A stretch of DNA of 64,000 nucleotides from Skeletonema tropicum (Eukaryota > Bacillariophyta > Thalassiosirophyceae > Thalassiosirales > Thalassiosiraceae). A program made the position numbers and the translations under genes. The notes under the pieces were generated by a model. The model saw only the letters and a program-made list of their open reading frames with translations, ran no database searches and had not been told where the DNA came from. Location: NCBI GenBank assembly GCA_037178625.1, contig CM074134.1, positions 2,418,001 to 2,482,000 on the forward strand. Reading direction: 5' to 3'. Of this stretch, positions 53,492 to 64,000 are shown in pieces (position 1 is the first letter of the stretch; every line of letters begins with the position of its first letter).

Positions 53492-56323
53492 ATGATCAGC
53501 GCTGCCATGTTAAGCCGATCAGCTTCTTCGTCCCTTCGCGTGGGGGCAAGAACAATCAGGCCGAAGGGACGATTGATGTCCATCACCACAACCCGTCAGC
53601 ATCCTATGCCCCTCATCGCCAAGCGTACGGTACACCGCACCAATCTCCGTGAGAATGCATCTGCGGCGCTTGCCACAACCACCGTTGGTACCAAGCGCGC
53701 CAAGAGCAGCGGTGCAGCTGCAGCGTCAACATTGGAATACGACGATGATAATGATACCGCCGCCGCCAATAGCACAACGTCATATGCATCTTCTACAGAT
53801 TTAGGACGCACCCGTCAAGAAGCATGGATGGTCAATCTCAACCGAGGAGACAACGAATGGCTCACAGGTCCCAGATCCGAAGATTGGTACACGGGCAAAT
53901 CACCCAAACATTGTCCCGGTGTAGACTCCCATGGAGTACTCCGTTCCCTCCCTCTACCCAACTTGTCGAACGTCACTCGTCAGTCAGCTAAAGAATACTT
54001 TGACAACTCATGGACACTATTCGAAATGCTATTTGCAGGTCTCAAGGGGGAAGAACCATTCTATCGTCCTCCAGTGCATGGGTTGCGTCACCCACAAATC
54101 TTTTATTATGGGCATACACCCTGTTTGTATGTGAACAAGTTGAGAGTGGCCGGAGTGTTGGAGAAACCGGTCAATGCGTACTTCGAATCAATATTTGAAG
54201 TGGGTGTTGATGAGATGTTATGGGATGATATGCATAAGAATGATATGGTTTGGCCTACGGTTTCGGAGGTGTATGAGTATAGGAAAGATGTGTATGATAC
54301 AATTTTAGATGCGATTATGACTCATCCATCTTTGGATGATAAGGATGGGACTGAACCAGTGACTGTGAATCAAGAGCATCCTATGTGGGCATTATTCATG
54401 GGATTTGAACATGAAAGGATTCATTTGGAGACAAGTTCGGTATTGTTTCGTGAAACTCCGATCGAGCTGGTGCAGACTCCTGCACACTTTCCGACGTTAC
54501 ATCCCTCTGTGTACAGTAGCACGTCCAAGGCCACGCAACCCGTGGAAGGGGAAGATTTTCCTGCCAATCGAATGATTGCAGTGAAGGGAAAAGATATCAA
54601 GTTGGGAAAACCGCTTGATTTCCCTTCGTATGGATGGGACAATGAATATGGCGAACGTACCATGACCGTTCCAGACTTCTACGCATCCGAACACATGGTC
54701 ACCAATGGTGAATTCTGGCAATTCGTTGCGGATGGAGGGTACAGAAACAAAAAGTATTGGTGTGAAGATGGTTGGGCATGGAGGACACATCGAAATTTGA
54801 AATGGCCCTTCTTTTGGAAGCAAGTTGGTCCAGCTGGCTCGCATGAGTATGGACTGAGAACAATCTTTGAGGAGGTTCCAATGAATTGGGATTGGCCGGT
54901 GGATGTTACGTATTATGAAAGCAAGGCATTTTGTAAGTACAAATCTGAAAAAGATGGGTCACCAACATCAAAGCCGTACCGTCTTTTGACAGAGGCAGAA
55001 CACCAGATTATTCGTCATCCAAGGCATAGTTTGGATGCTGCTCGTGCGGACGTGTCAGCAGACAAAGTAATGGTGACGGCAGGTTCAGAGTTTGCTCATG
55101 GTGAGACTGCTGCGAATCTCAACATGGCATATTCGTCATCGAGTCCTGTGGATGCATTTCCTCCATCTGAATCAGGTCACAGAGATACGATCGGCAATAA
55201 TTGGGAGTGGACTGAAGATCATTTCAATCCGCTAAAGAATTTTGAGGTTCACCATGTTTATGACGATTTTAGCACACCCTGTTTTGATGGGAAGCACTCA
55301 ATGATTGTTGGAGGTTCATTCATGAGTACTGGTGACGAAGCGTCAGTATTTGCTCGTTTCCATTTCAGACCACACTTTTTACAACATTCTGGCTTCCGTT
55401 TAGTTGCTTCAGAGGAAGATACACCTGCAACACAATTATTTCCAGGTTCGTTTGCTGGTCAGGCTGCAGCTAGAGATGAAGCAGGAGAAGAAGATCCCTC
55501 TCCCAATGCAGAAAACAATGTATATGAAACAGATGATTTACTAGCAATGTACCTTGGCCTACATTTTCCTTTATCTGGATCAGAGGAGAATGTCAATCCT
55601 ATCATGCAACACGAACACGCTCCTACACATGGGCTAAGGTTTCCTCAACGCGTTGCTGAGCTAGTTTGCAAGCTTGAACCAGAAAGAACAAATAGCCGTG
55701 CACTGGATGTTGGATGCGCAGTCGGTGGATCATCCTTTGAGCTTGCAAAGTCATTTGATCAGGTTGAAGCTTTTGATTTTAGCAACAATTTTGTTGAGGC
55801 GGCGAAAAGAATTCAATCAGGTGAAAAATTGACTTTCCGCATTCCTGTTGAAGGTGAAATTTCAGAAGAAGTGTCTGTCGTAAACGAGCCAGGAGTTGAT
55901 TCAGATGTCATGAAGCGGGTCAATTTTTTTCAGGGTGATGCTTGCGCCCTTTCAGAGTACGCAAACTCCAAGGAAGGGTTTGGAACCTTTGATGCTGTCA
56001 TGTTATCAAATCTGTTATGTAGACTTCCAGACCCAATGGCAGCCTTGAGTGCGATGCCCAAAATTGTAAATAAAGGCGGTGTCGTCGTTCTGGTAACTCC
56101 GTTTACATGGCTGGAAGAGTTTACTGTCAAGAGCAAATGGCTAGGCGGCTTTCATGATCCTGTATCGCAAGAGCCTTTGTACTCCAAAGACAACCTAAAA
56201 CAGATCATGGAGAGCCTCGGTTTCGAGAAGATTCATGAAGAGCAAATGCCTTTGGTTATTCGGGAGCATCAAAGAAAATATCAGTATATTTTGTCCGAAG
56301 CGACTGGGTGGAGGAGAATCTAA
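53492..56323 (+). CDS. ovoA: Ovothiol synthase OvoA (5-histidylcysteine sulfoxide synthase with methyltransferase)
   Basis: 943 residues, intronless. OvoA joins Cys to the histidine ring oxidatively through a mononuclear iron centre, and its methyltransferase domain makes ovothiol A, an antioxidant thiol-histidine. A Ser/Arg-rich leader (SRSASSSLRVGARTIRPKGR) may target mitochondria or plastid. The DinB-like part carries the iron ligands: HPQIFYYGHTP (about 200-210) and EHERIHLETSSVL (about 306-318). The formylglycine-generating-enzyme-like domain follows (EHMVTNGEFWQFVADGGYRN, PYRLLTEAEHQIIRHPRHSL, GNNWEWTEDHFNPL, ARFHFRPHFLQHSGFRLVAS). The C-terminal SAM methyltransferase has motif I LDVGCAVGGSSFELA (about 736-750). 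The three-domain layout is specific to OvoA, as opposed to EgtB. It converges with the WD40 gene, 183 bp apart. Confidence 0.93.
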   Translation: MISAAMLSRSASSSLRVGARTIRPKGRLMSITTTRQHPMPLIAKRTVHRTNLRENASAALATTTVGTKRAKSSGAAAASTLEYDDDNDTAAANSTTSYASSTDLGRTRQEAWMVNLNRGDNEWLTGPRSEDWYTGKSPKHCPGVDSHGVLRSLPLPNLSNVTRQSAKEYFDNSWTLFEMLFAGLKGEEPFYRPPVHGLRHPQIFYYGHTPCLYVNKLRVAGVLEKPVNAYFESIFEVGVDEMLWDDMHKNDMVWPTVSEVYEYRKDVYDTILDAIMTHPSLDDKDGTEPVTVNQEHPMWALFMGFEHERIHLETSSVLFRETPIELVQTPAHFPTLHPSVYSSTSKATQPVEGEDFPANRMIAVKGKDIKLGKPLDFPSYGWDNEYGERTMTVPDFYASEHMVTNGEFWQFVADGGYRNKKYWCEDGWAWRTHRNLKWPFFWKQVGPAGSHEYGLRTIFEEVPMNWDWPVDVTYYESKAFCKYKSEKDGSPTSKPYRLLTEAEHQIIRHPRHSLDAARADVSADKVMVTAGSEFAHGETAANLNMAYSSSSPVDAFPPSESGHRDTIGNNWEWTEDHFNPLKNFEVHHVYDDFSTPCFDGKHSMIVGGSFMSTGDEASVFARFHFRPHFLQHSGFRLVASEEDTPATQLFPGSFAGQAAARDEAGEEDPSPNAENNVYETDDLLAMYLGLHFPLSGSEENVNPIMQHEHAPTHGLRFPQRVAELVCKLEPERTNSRALDVGCAVGGSSFELAKSFDQVEAFDFSNNFVEAAKRIQSGEKLTFRIPVEGEISEEVSVVNEPGVDSDVMKRVNFFQGDACALSEYANSKEGFGTFDAVMLSNLLCRLPDPMAALSAMPKIVNKGGVVVLVTPFTWLEEFTVKSKWLGGFHDPVSQEPLYSKDNLKQIMESLGFEKIHEEQMPLVIREHQRKYQYILSEATGWRRI

Positions 56324-56506
56324 TGCTCATCACAGTCTGTAAAAGATAGTCTGTACAAGTTATGAGATTAACATTAATCTCGGGGTGCGATCTGGGAAAT
56401 ATACAGCTACTGCAGCACATGATCGTTATCACTCAGCATATTATTGTCGCCTCTTGAGGGCCCACCAGACGTACTTTAAAATTTCTGTTACATATATGAT
56501 TTATTG

Positions 56507-59500
56507 TTAATCTCCTCTCCGCAGTTCTGCTAGTTCATTCAAAGCATTCTGTAGCTCTACTTTCATCGCTGTTGACATAGCAATTTGCAATTCAATTTCT
56601 TCTTTTAATTGAGCGTTTTCATTTTCAAGATTTGCCATCATTTCATCTGAGTAAGAATTTTCCAATTGAGGCTCTTCTGTATTGGCAATAACTTCAGCGT
56701 AGGCCTGTTTCTGTTCCTCGAGGAGTTTTGCCATTTCTTGCAACGCCAACTTTTGCTCGTACACGTCTGTGGTTAGATCTTCAACATCTTGGCGAGCTTT
56801 TTCTGCATCAAGCCTAGCATCTTCAAGCTCAACATCAACTTCATCTTTATTTTGTTCCAAAAGTTCAATGTAGTCTCGAAGTGATTGTTCAGTTTCTTTT
56901 GCAATCGAGAGCTGCTGGTGCAACTGCTCCCTTTGTACACGAACAAATAAAGCGCCATCGTCGCTAACATCAGAGACATCATCCTTGTTTGCTATCAGTT
57001 CGTGGACTTGTCTTCTCAGGTCATCATTCTCTTCTTGCATAGCTTGCACGTAATCCCCAGTTAACTCACTCACATCATCTTCTTCGTGATGGTGTGAGCT
57101 TATTTCACTTTCTTCGAGGCTTAAGGCATCACTTATCCGACTCTGCATTGCAAGCTCTTCTTTTGTCGAGTCATCAATTGTTCCTAATAATGCACGAGGC
57201 TCTTTCATTGAATCGCCGTACATACCGCTGCTTTGCCCTGCTGATAACTGGAATTTAGATTCACCGCTGCTTTGCCCTCCTGATAATCGCAGTTTAGATT
57301 CTAGCTTCTTCTCCGCTGCTTCCAACTTAGTTTCCAAGGCTTTGTTCTTTTCATGTTCCTCTTTCAACCGCTCCAATGCACGTCTGAGCTCTTCTTTCAC
57401 AACATCGATGTCCGTTTCATCCGTTGTTGAAGGCAATTCAAGATCTGACGGTGCACGCTCTGGGGTTGATGACACCTCATCCACGAGAGGCTTGCGCTGA
57501 GAATCCGTTTGGTTAAAGCGATGGATTCCCTCCTTTACTGTGATGTTTCCTTCATCATCAATGTCTGATTTTTTCTTCTCCGCCAATTGCTCGTGACAGT
57601 CGCCGACCGACACGTGCATAAGAGACATCTGGTCGATAGCGCTGTCGCTAATACTACCACTCTCCTCAAGCATCGTAGGATTTGCATCGGACGTGTCATT
57701 GTATTCACTAGCTGCACCAGCGCCCAATGAAGATGACGTTTCAGCCAAGTCCTCTACAACTCTAGCCAGTAAAGGCCCGTGTTGTGTGCCAATTGCGATC
57801 CTAAAGCCCGAAAACGACATCGAGTGACATTCAAATCCACTCCGACCTTCAACAGATTGCAATGTCGTCAAGTCCGTCAGAACAGCAGCACTGACACCCT
57901 TTTGGACACAATCATCCGTGCTTTTATTCAAATTTGTAAGTGCGGCCGCAATTTCATTTGCGGATGTCGCATATAACGTAACCAAGACGGAAGCTGCAAT
58001 TTCATCACTGCTGCAACAGTACCCAGGAAGTGTCAAGTCAGACGTCACTCTCCCATTCGTCGTCCGTGGCAATGAAGTTACACAAAGAGGAGCAATCGTC
58101 GGGAGAGGCCACGAATTCAGAGGAAGATTCGATAGGTCCCAAACTACCAATGCTCCATTCAAACCCATCCGTTCTTGTCTTGTAGCTTTCGGATTCAACG
58201 ACGTACCAATGGCATCTGGTGAAAAGGCAAAGGAAAGCCTGTCTTGATTTCCATCGTACGATATACGAAATTGCTCCTGCAACAAGTCCGTTTGCTCCCA
58301 CGAAGAGCACGGTGACAGATTTGCCCGAGTTGTAGGTGACAGTGGTGGTGGGAAAGTCACAGGCACACCCCTTGCGCTAACTGCTGCCACCATCCCGTCA
58401 AAACATGCCAGCGGTGGTGGGATATCAAAATAATTGATCTCGCCAGATGGCAAGTCAATGGATATGTCTAGTTCCCATATCCATGCACTGGCACTCACAC
58501 ACGCACTGACAATCCTTGGACGACAATACGTCTTTTGTTGTGAGGATGAAACCAATGCTGTTGTTGAATTTGCATGAACCATCTTTACAATTGGATTGGT
58601 CCTCCCATTCGGACCCAGACACGCTTTTACTTGCTGTCGTTTGTGAATATCATAGAATCGAATACCCCCATCGTAACATCCATAGGCGAGAATATGTTCC
58701 GAGATGGGGATTGCAAATGAAGAAGGTTGTCTCTTTTGAATCTTGATGTCATTTTCGTATTCGTCGACATTGACTGGGCCAATGAATGCTTCTATGTGCA
58801 GTTGTTGCTTCTTGTTGTCTCTGCCGCTGTTGTTGTTGTTGTTGTTGTTGTTGTCATGATCAATGGAAAGGACCACCATACACCGACGAAATCCAATCAA
58901 AAGTCTCTCTCTACCATTCCAAAAATACCCATCATCATCATCATCATCATTCTCACCGACCAATCCAGGAGCAACCACCTCCCTCAACGCACCTCTATCC
59001 AAAAACGATAAATTCTGCACCGCACCCAACGATTGCACACTGACCAATGGTACAGTCAAGGATGTCACCGCGTCCATATGCCCTCCTTGCAATATCTCCT
59101 CGGCATTGGTTAATTCAGATATGGAGGCTAGATATTCAGATTCACGGAATTGATTGAGATGTTGGATGAGTTGGCGTAGCGTGAAGGAGCAGAGTATTGG
59201 ATTGCTGATGATTCGTTCGGTTGTGGTGGTGGGTGAGGATAATGTCGCGTCATGGTCATGAGTAATATCTTGGACAACAATCGATTCTCTGCCAAGGTCA
59301 CGACCATGATCGGAACGTCTTCGTGTGGCATAGACAATCTTTTGGTTGCTTGGATGGATTTCGAGTACACCTACTTGGACCGCCTGTTCTTGCTCTTCAT
59401 TTCCTACGGGCGACGTACGTGTTGTTGTTGCTATCGATGCAGGGAGAGGTAGCAACTGCCAGTCAGTTGTTTTTAAGGTCGGTATTGCTTTATGCTCACC

Positions 59501-59548
59501 CATTTTACTGATTGAATTATTGGATTGTGCAGCAGATGATAGATGCAT
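56507..59548 (-). CDS. WD40-like propeller protein with C-terminal coiled coil
   Basis: 1,013 residues; the start may instead be Met16 (MGEHKAIP, 59503). Residues about 20-620 look like degenerate WD40 blades: VGVLEIHPSNQKIVYA, ISEHILAYGCYDGGIRFYDI, RIVSACVSASAWIWELDISI and NGALVVWDLSNLPLN. They are interrupted by low-complexity Asp, Asn and Gln tracts (DDDDDD, a run of nine N). Residues about 700-1010 are heptad-rich coiled coil (ALERLKEEHEKNKALETKLE, LRDYIELLEQNKDEVDVELE, ENENAQLKEEIELQIAM). No enzyme motif is seen; it is probably a scaffold. The propeller order vaguely recalls the TWD40 subunits of the plant TPLATE endocytic complex, but I would not assign it without a search. Confidence 0.75.
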   Translation of the reverse strand: MHLSSAAQSNNSISKMGEHKAIPTLKTTDWQLLPLPASIATTTRTSPVGNEEQEQAVQVGVLEIHPSNQKIVYATRRRSDHGRDLGRESIVVQDITHDHDATLSSPTTTTERIISNPILCSFTLRQLIQHLNQFRESEYLASISELTNAEEILQGGHMDAVTSLTVPLVSVQSLGAVQNLSFLDRGALREVVAPGLVGENDDDDDDGYFWNGRERLLIGFRRCMVVLSIDHDNNNNNNNNSGRDNKKQQLHIEAFIGPVNVDEYENDIKIQKRQPSSFAIPISEHILAYGCYDGGIRFYDIHKRQQVKACLGPNGRTNPIVKMVHANSTTALVSSSQQKTYCRPRIVSACVSASAWIWELDISIDLPSGEINYFDIPPPLACFDGMVAAVSARGVPVTFPPPLSPTTRANLSPCSSWEQTDLLQEQFRISYDGNQDRLSFAFSPDAIGTSLNPKATRQERMGLNGALVVWDLSNLPLNSWPLPTIAPLCVTSLPRTTNGRVTSDLTLPGYCCSSDEIAASVLVTLYATSANEIAAALTNLNKSTDDCVQKGVSAAVLTDLTTLQSVEGRSGFECHSMSFSGFRIAIGTQHGPLLARVVEDLAETSSSLGAGAASEYNDTSDANPTMLEESGSISDSAIDQMSLMHVSVGDCHEQLAEKKKSDIDDEGNITVKEGIHRFNQTDSQRKPLVDEVSSTPERAPSDLELPSTTDETDIDVVKEELRRALERLKEEHEKNKALETKLEAAEKKLESKLRLSGGQSSGESKFQLSAGQSSGMYGDSMKEPRALLGTIDDSTKEELAMQSRISDALSLEESEISSHHHEEDDVSELTGDYVQAMQEENDDLRRQVHELIANKDDVSDVSDDGALFVRVQREQLHQQLSIAKETEQSLRDYIELLEQNKDEVDVELEDARLDAEKARQDVEDLTTDVYEQKLALQEMAKLLEEQKQAYAEVIANTEEPQLENSYSDEMMANLENENAQLKEEIELQIAMSTAMKVELQNALNELAELRRGD

Positions 59549-60109
59549 CTATTAGATCAGATCAGATGAGTTGTCCTGGATTGAATTTCAGCAGACATTT
59601 CGGAGGGAGAATGAACCACCGTCGGTCAATTTGAAACTCTATATAACTGTCAGATAATTATGACCTCCTCTCTCCTCTGCACCTGCATCTGCACCACATA
59701 CTCTATGGATATAGGCGCCTCTTTGTCGGCTTGTTTTGGTCGAGCAGTATCCTGTAGGGTCATCTTTTTGCTTCTGTCTCTCTTCTTCGAGAAGGGATTT
59801 TTGCAGGTAGGCTAAGGTACTATTTCCTACGTAGGTAGACATTTAAAAGATTTTGAATCCCCCCTCTACTTAGAGATCTTTATAGTCCTATCCCAGATGT
59901 CCTATCTTTCATCTCAATTGGTGATTATTTTGAAATGACCCTTCAATGGAACTTAGTGATGGTGAAGAAAGTTCTCCAAAACAGTCAAAAATACTGTCAT
60001 TTCGATCTCTCCTCAAGTACGTGTTCAGGCGCCACATCTTCAGCTCACAAGCCCCACACACAACTCACAAATCATAAAATATCTTCGGAACAAATCCAAA
60101 AATACAACC
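59549..60109. other. Divergent promoter region between the WD40 gene and GcvT
   Basis: No gene recognised. Short frames here show no conserved content. Confidence 0.5.
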
Positions 60110-61535
60110 ATGATGAACTCCCTCCTACTACGCCGTACTATCACCAAATCCACCACCCTCACCACCACCACCACAAGACGTGCCTTCGCCTCCTCATCCA
60201 GCGATGACTCCTCACTCGTCCAAACATCCCTCTACAACCTCCACAAAGAACTAGGCGGAGACATGGTCCCCTTCGCGGGCTACTCCCTCCCCGTCCTGTA
60301 CAAAAATTCACCCAATGGTGGAGTCATGAAGGAACACCTCTGGTGCCGCTCCGAAGGAAAATCATCCTTGTTTGATGTATCGCATATGGGTCAAATTCGT
60401 TGGCATGGAAAAGACCGTGTGGAATTTTTGGAAAAGGTTGTTGTTGGGGATATTGGGGGGTTGGGTGAGGGTAGTGGATGTTTGAGTTTGGTGACCAATG
60501 TGGACGGGGGGATTTTGGATGATACGGTTATTACGAAGTATGGTGATTATGTTTATATGGTGCGTTTGATTGTTGATTGATTGCTTGATGATCTTTGTGG
60601 ATGTTGCTGCTATTGTTTTTTGTGCACATCAAAAAATGCACACTTTCTTATTATCTCTTTCATCAACTTTTTACACTCAACCCTAACTGCATATCACAAT
60701 ACAATACAACATACAAACGAATTAGGTTGTCAACGGAGCAACCAAATTCGGAGACATGAAACATTTCCAAGAACAACTTGACGAATTCGACGGAGATGTC
60801 ACAATGGAATACCTCGAAGACACCATGCAACTACTCGCATTGCAAGGACCAGGTGCGGCAGAGGCAGTTAGTAAGATTTTACCAAGTGGATTTGATTTGA
60901 CAAATATGGCATTCATGACGGGGACAGAGACAACCTTGGATGGAGTGGAGGGATGTCGGATTACACGATGTGGATATACTGGTGAAGATGGATTTGAAAT
61001 TGCCATGCCGGCAGAGTATGCTGTTTCGATTGCCTCAAAATTGTTGGAGGATCCTTCTGTCAATCCTACTGGGTTGGGTGCACGAGATTCATTGCGTTTG
61101 GAGGCTGGATTATGCTTATACGGTCATGATTTAAATGAAACTATCAATCCAGTAGAGGGAGCATTGGCATGGACCATGGGTGGTCCCAAGGGACGTCGTC
61201 GTGCCGAGGGTGGATTTTTGGGTGCCGAAAAGATTCTCAAGCCAGATGGCAAGTTGCAAAAGGTGGCCAAGAAACGTGTGGGAATCATGGGGATGAAGGC
61301 TCCGGCGAGAGAGCATACGGAAATTTATGATGCTGCCGGAGAAACAAAGATTGGTGAGGTGACGAGTGGTACGTTTAGTCCTTGTTTGAAGAAGCCTATT
61401 GCAATGGGGTATGTTGAGACACCGTTGGCTAAGGTTGGGACTGAGATTTCGCTTAAGATTAGAGGAAAGATGCAAAAAGCAGAGGTGACCAAGATGCCAT
61501 TTGTGGAGAGTCGCTACTACCGTGTGCCAGAGTAA
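60110..61535 (+). CDS. GCVT: Glycine cleavage system T protein (aminomethyltransferase)
   Basis: The T protein moves the aminomethyl carbon from lipoyl-H protein to tetrahydrofolate and releases ammonia, in mitochondria; in diatoms this serves photorespiration. Two exons, 60110-60559 and 60726-61535, are joined in phase 0 across a 166-nt intron (GTGCGT...TTAG), giving 419 residues. The leader SLLLRRTITKSTTLTTTTTR + RAFASSSS is a mitochondrial presequence. The mature part follows the family: LHKELGGDMVPFAGYSLPVL, SSLFDVSHMGQIRWHGKDR, LSLVTNVDGGILDDTVITK, then in exon 2 LALQGPGAAEAV, GYTGEDGFEIAMP, GLGARDSLRLEAGLCLYGHD and the C-terminal EVTSGTFSPCLKKPIAMGYV. The folate-binding Asp and aromatic positions appear intact. 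It is divergent from the WD40 gene and convergent with the coiled-coil gene. Confidence 0.93.
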
Positions 61536-61580
61536 ACATTGGAGACAGTACAATGGAATCAAGCTGAAGAATTGAGCGAG

Positions 61581-64000
61581 TTATTCTTTAACGCTCCAAT
61601 TTCGTATCTTGGCCTTTTCATTTTCAAGTGCGGCTTGTTTCTTCTTGATACTTTTCAACATTCGCTGATAAGATTGCTGTTGGCTAGAAGTTGCTCGATC
61701 TGACGCTGTCAGTTTGGGACGAGATATCTGGCAAAGGTGTATCAAGAATAGATGCGAGGTTAGGCACATTCAATAGTGCGAGGAATAGACAAAATGTATA
61801 TAATATAATGGGGACAACAATTGCACTCACTGTCGTTGTGTTTCCCGTTGGTGGCTTCTTTCCTATGCATGCGACGGCCTCTGGTTCTTCATGGCTTTCA
61901 CCATCGCAGCTGGCGCTAAAATCATTTAGTATTGCGTCAAGAATCTGTCCACTTCCTTCGTCTTCTTGTGTGCGAAGTTCCTGTCCCCGTCCCAATGCCA
62001 TAGTGTGACTTGTCATGCTTGATTGGATCTGTCGGTTTGCTTGCTGAAGTTCAAACTTGAGCTCGTTAGACAGCTTCATGAGCTGATCTCTTTCTTGTAA
62101 CAAAGCATCAATTTCATCTGTGGCTTCCTCGAGCCTTGATATTAGTTGCTGCTCTTGCATGGACGGAACATCTTCATTGTTTTGCCTTGTAGGATGCTGG
62201 TATGAATTATTTACTTGACTCTCATGACGCAACTGATCGATCATTTGAAGCAGCTCTTGATTCTTTGAACGCAAGAATGACAGCTCATCGTACTTTGTCG
62301 ATCTTACGTTGCTTGTATTCAGTAGCAAATCTAAATATTCTCTACACAATGATAGCTGCCGTTCTAGGATATTCTCCCTCGATAACTCAGCAGGTGGCTC
62401 ATCTGATACGGCTGACTCGACCGATTCACGCATCATTGTAATGATCTCTTTCAGGGCCTTGTTCTCGTCTTTGAGCTTTTGAATGTCTTGAGTAGCATGT
62501 TCAGTCTTTGCGACTTCATCTTCATTGTGATGACTATGCCTCTGCTTTTGCTGATGCGAATGCATTAGATCTTGTTCCAATCGAAAGTTATCACGCTGCA
62601 GGAGAAGAATCCTCGATCTCAAGTTATTGCATTCACTTGAGAGAGTATTCAGATCATTTTGAGCCGTCTGAACAATTGCATTGGCTTCATCTTTGGCGGA
62701 GGCAAGCTTCCGTTCGTAAACATTAATCTTTTCGGAATGAAGCCTATCGTTTCGTTCGATTAGTTGCTTTGCCTGCGTAGTGCAAGCTTGTCTCTCCTGT
62801 TCCAAATGCGCACTATGCTGCTTTTCCTCGGTCAATTTTTGCATGAGAGTTGTGCACTTAGCTTCAATGCTTTCGTTCGTCTCTTGCAGCTTGCCAATGG
62901 TAGCGGCTTGCTTCTTGTTCTCGGATGTAAGGTCGTCTACGATGATCCGCTGCTTCTCATTCTCAGCGACTAATGCTTTGTGCTCATTCGTCACGTCAGT
63001 CATTTGTCGTTTGAGAAGCTCATTGCAAGCAGTCAACTCGTTGATGCGACTACTGAACTCACTCTTGCTCATATCGACTGTGTCTATTATCTTCATTTGA
63101 TCCTTGCACTTGACTTCAAGAGATTTGTTCATCAATTTGTAGTGATCGACTTCATCTCTGAAATGGCTATTCTCATTACCAGTCTCATGGACAGCCCTTT
63201 TCAATCGTTCATTTTCTTTCATTAGCCTGGATACTTGGTCAGATATGTCTGCCATTTCTCTTGCGTGAACACGATTTACTTCGCTTGCCACGTCTTCAAA
63301 GGTATCTTCCATATCCTTCATGTTGCGTAAATTATCCTTTATGGCACTCTCCTTCTCACCCAAGATTCGACGGAGCTCTGAATTCTCCTCTAATAACTCT
63401 TTGCACTGTGATTTGGTAGATGCTAGAGAGTGTTCAATCTCCTCATCTGCAGCGGTGGCAAATTGTTCACGTGCTTCATTCCAAATTTCCTTGGCAGCTT
63501 CATCCATCTTTCGCTCCAAAGTGTCAATCTCTGATTGGTGACGCTCCTCCGCTTTTGCCAGTTGTTGCTTCATTTTCTCTTCAGCTAATTTCATATCGCA
63601 ATCTTTACTGTAGACGACTGCCTCGTAATGAGCTGCAAGCTTTTCATGCTGCCTCTCCAATTCACTCTCAAGCACTAACTTCACCTCCTCCTTGAGTGAG
63701 TCCTCTCTCCTGATCCAATGCTGCTCCATCTCCTCAGATGCAGCTGCAAAGATTTCAGCCTGTCGTTGCTCCAGATACTGTTCCATTTCTTTCATTGCTT
63801 GTTGGATTCTCGCGTCCGCTTCCATCTCTACTTCCTGCGTAATTCTTTTGATGGTATCCTCGCAGTCCCTCCGAATCTTCTCAATTTCTCTTTCCTTACG
63901 CTGCGTCTCTTGTTTGGCTTCGTATTCACGCTGCAGAGCTGCCTCATTAGCGAGCGATTTTATTCTACTCAACTCGGTCTCCTTGTCATTGATAAGCTGC
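61581..64000 (-). CDS. Long coiled-coil protein, 5' end beyond the window
   Basis: The frame is open to the window edge (QLINDKETELSRIKSLANEA), so the start is outside. More than 750 residues are heptad-rich with high Glu, Lys, Gln and Arg (REIEKIRRDCEDTIKRITQE, LEENSELRRILGEKESAIKD, ECNNLRSRILLLQRDNFRLE). A 103-nt intron (61728-61830, GTGAGT...CCAG) joins GNTTT in phase 0 to ISRPKLTASDRATSSQQQSY and the Lys-rich end AALENEKAKIRNWSVKE at 61581. Reading through the intron would give a false membrane segment. This is a structural protein of cytoskeletal, centrosomal or Golgi type; no family is recognised. Confidence 0.75.

Noticed and set aside
61728..61830. C-terminal membrane segment in the coiled-coil protein
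   Set aside because: The hydrophobic stretch is intron sequence with a GTGAGT donor and a CCAG acceptor; splicing gives a hydrophilic end.

Overview
This is nuclear DNA of a photosynthetic stramenopile, most likely a centric diatom. The evidence is: short GT-AG introns (58-166 nt) in intron-poor genes; two small proteins with a signal peptide followed by an Ala-Phe cleavage motif, the diatom route into the plastid; an ovothiol synthase (OvoA); and a remnant of the flagellar protein DRC4, which fits a lineage with flagellated sperm. The species cannot be named from sequence alone.

Layout. 1-5.1 kb: a tandemly duplicated PDZ-domain gene (one copy broken), a Helitron inserted in the downstream flank of the intact copy, and two mariner-type MITEs. 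5.1-11.5 kb: the TFIID subunit TAF2 on the minus strand. 11.6-13.3 kb: a second Helitron of the same family, inserted 70 bp upstream of the TAF2 start codon and carrying MORN-repeat and histone H3 fragments. 13.7-15.8 kb: a transposase-like coiled-coil/C2H2 gene. 16.2-25 kb: a cluster of repeated units (four-TM membrane protein, opposite-strand unknown gene, secreted Gly-rich gene) in which later copies are frameshifted or truncated. It also holds a PX-domain gene that carries the four-TM family's 5' end, a DRC4 pseudogene and a stray piece of TAF2. 25,077-25,576: an assembly gap of exactly 500 N. 25.6-46.2 kb: a J-domain gene tail, then about 18 kb of a 184-bp satellite with higher-order structure, then a decayed LINE tail. 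46.6-64 kb: ordinary gene-dense DNA with tRNA-Met(CAT), a MYND/RING/TPR protein, ALG8, a plastid GNAT-like protein, a thylakoid-lumen candidate, OvoA, a WD40/coiled-coil protein, glycine cleavage T protein and a long coiled-coil gene that runs off the window.

The conserved genes serve transcription initiation (TAF2), N-glycan assembly in the ER (ALG8), photorespiratory glycine cleavage in mitochondria (GcvT) and thiol-histidine antioxidant synthesis (OvoA); they are neighbours, not a pathway. The strongest unusual results are the Helitron pair, which has an empty paralogous site proving an exact A|T insertion, the 18-kb satellite, and the shuffled 5' exon of the four-TM/PX family. Several single-base frameshifts, including one inside an otherwise sound MYND finger, mean some breaks may be consensus errors rather than true pseudogenes.
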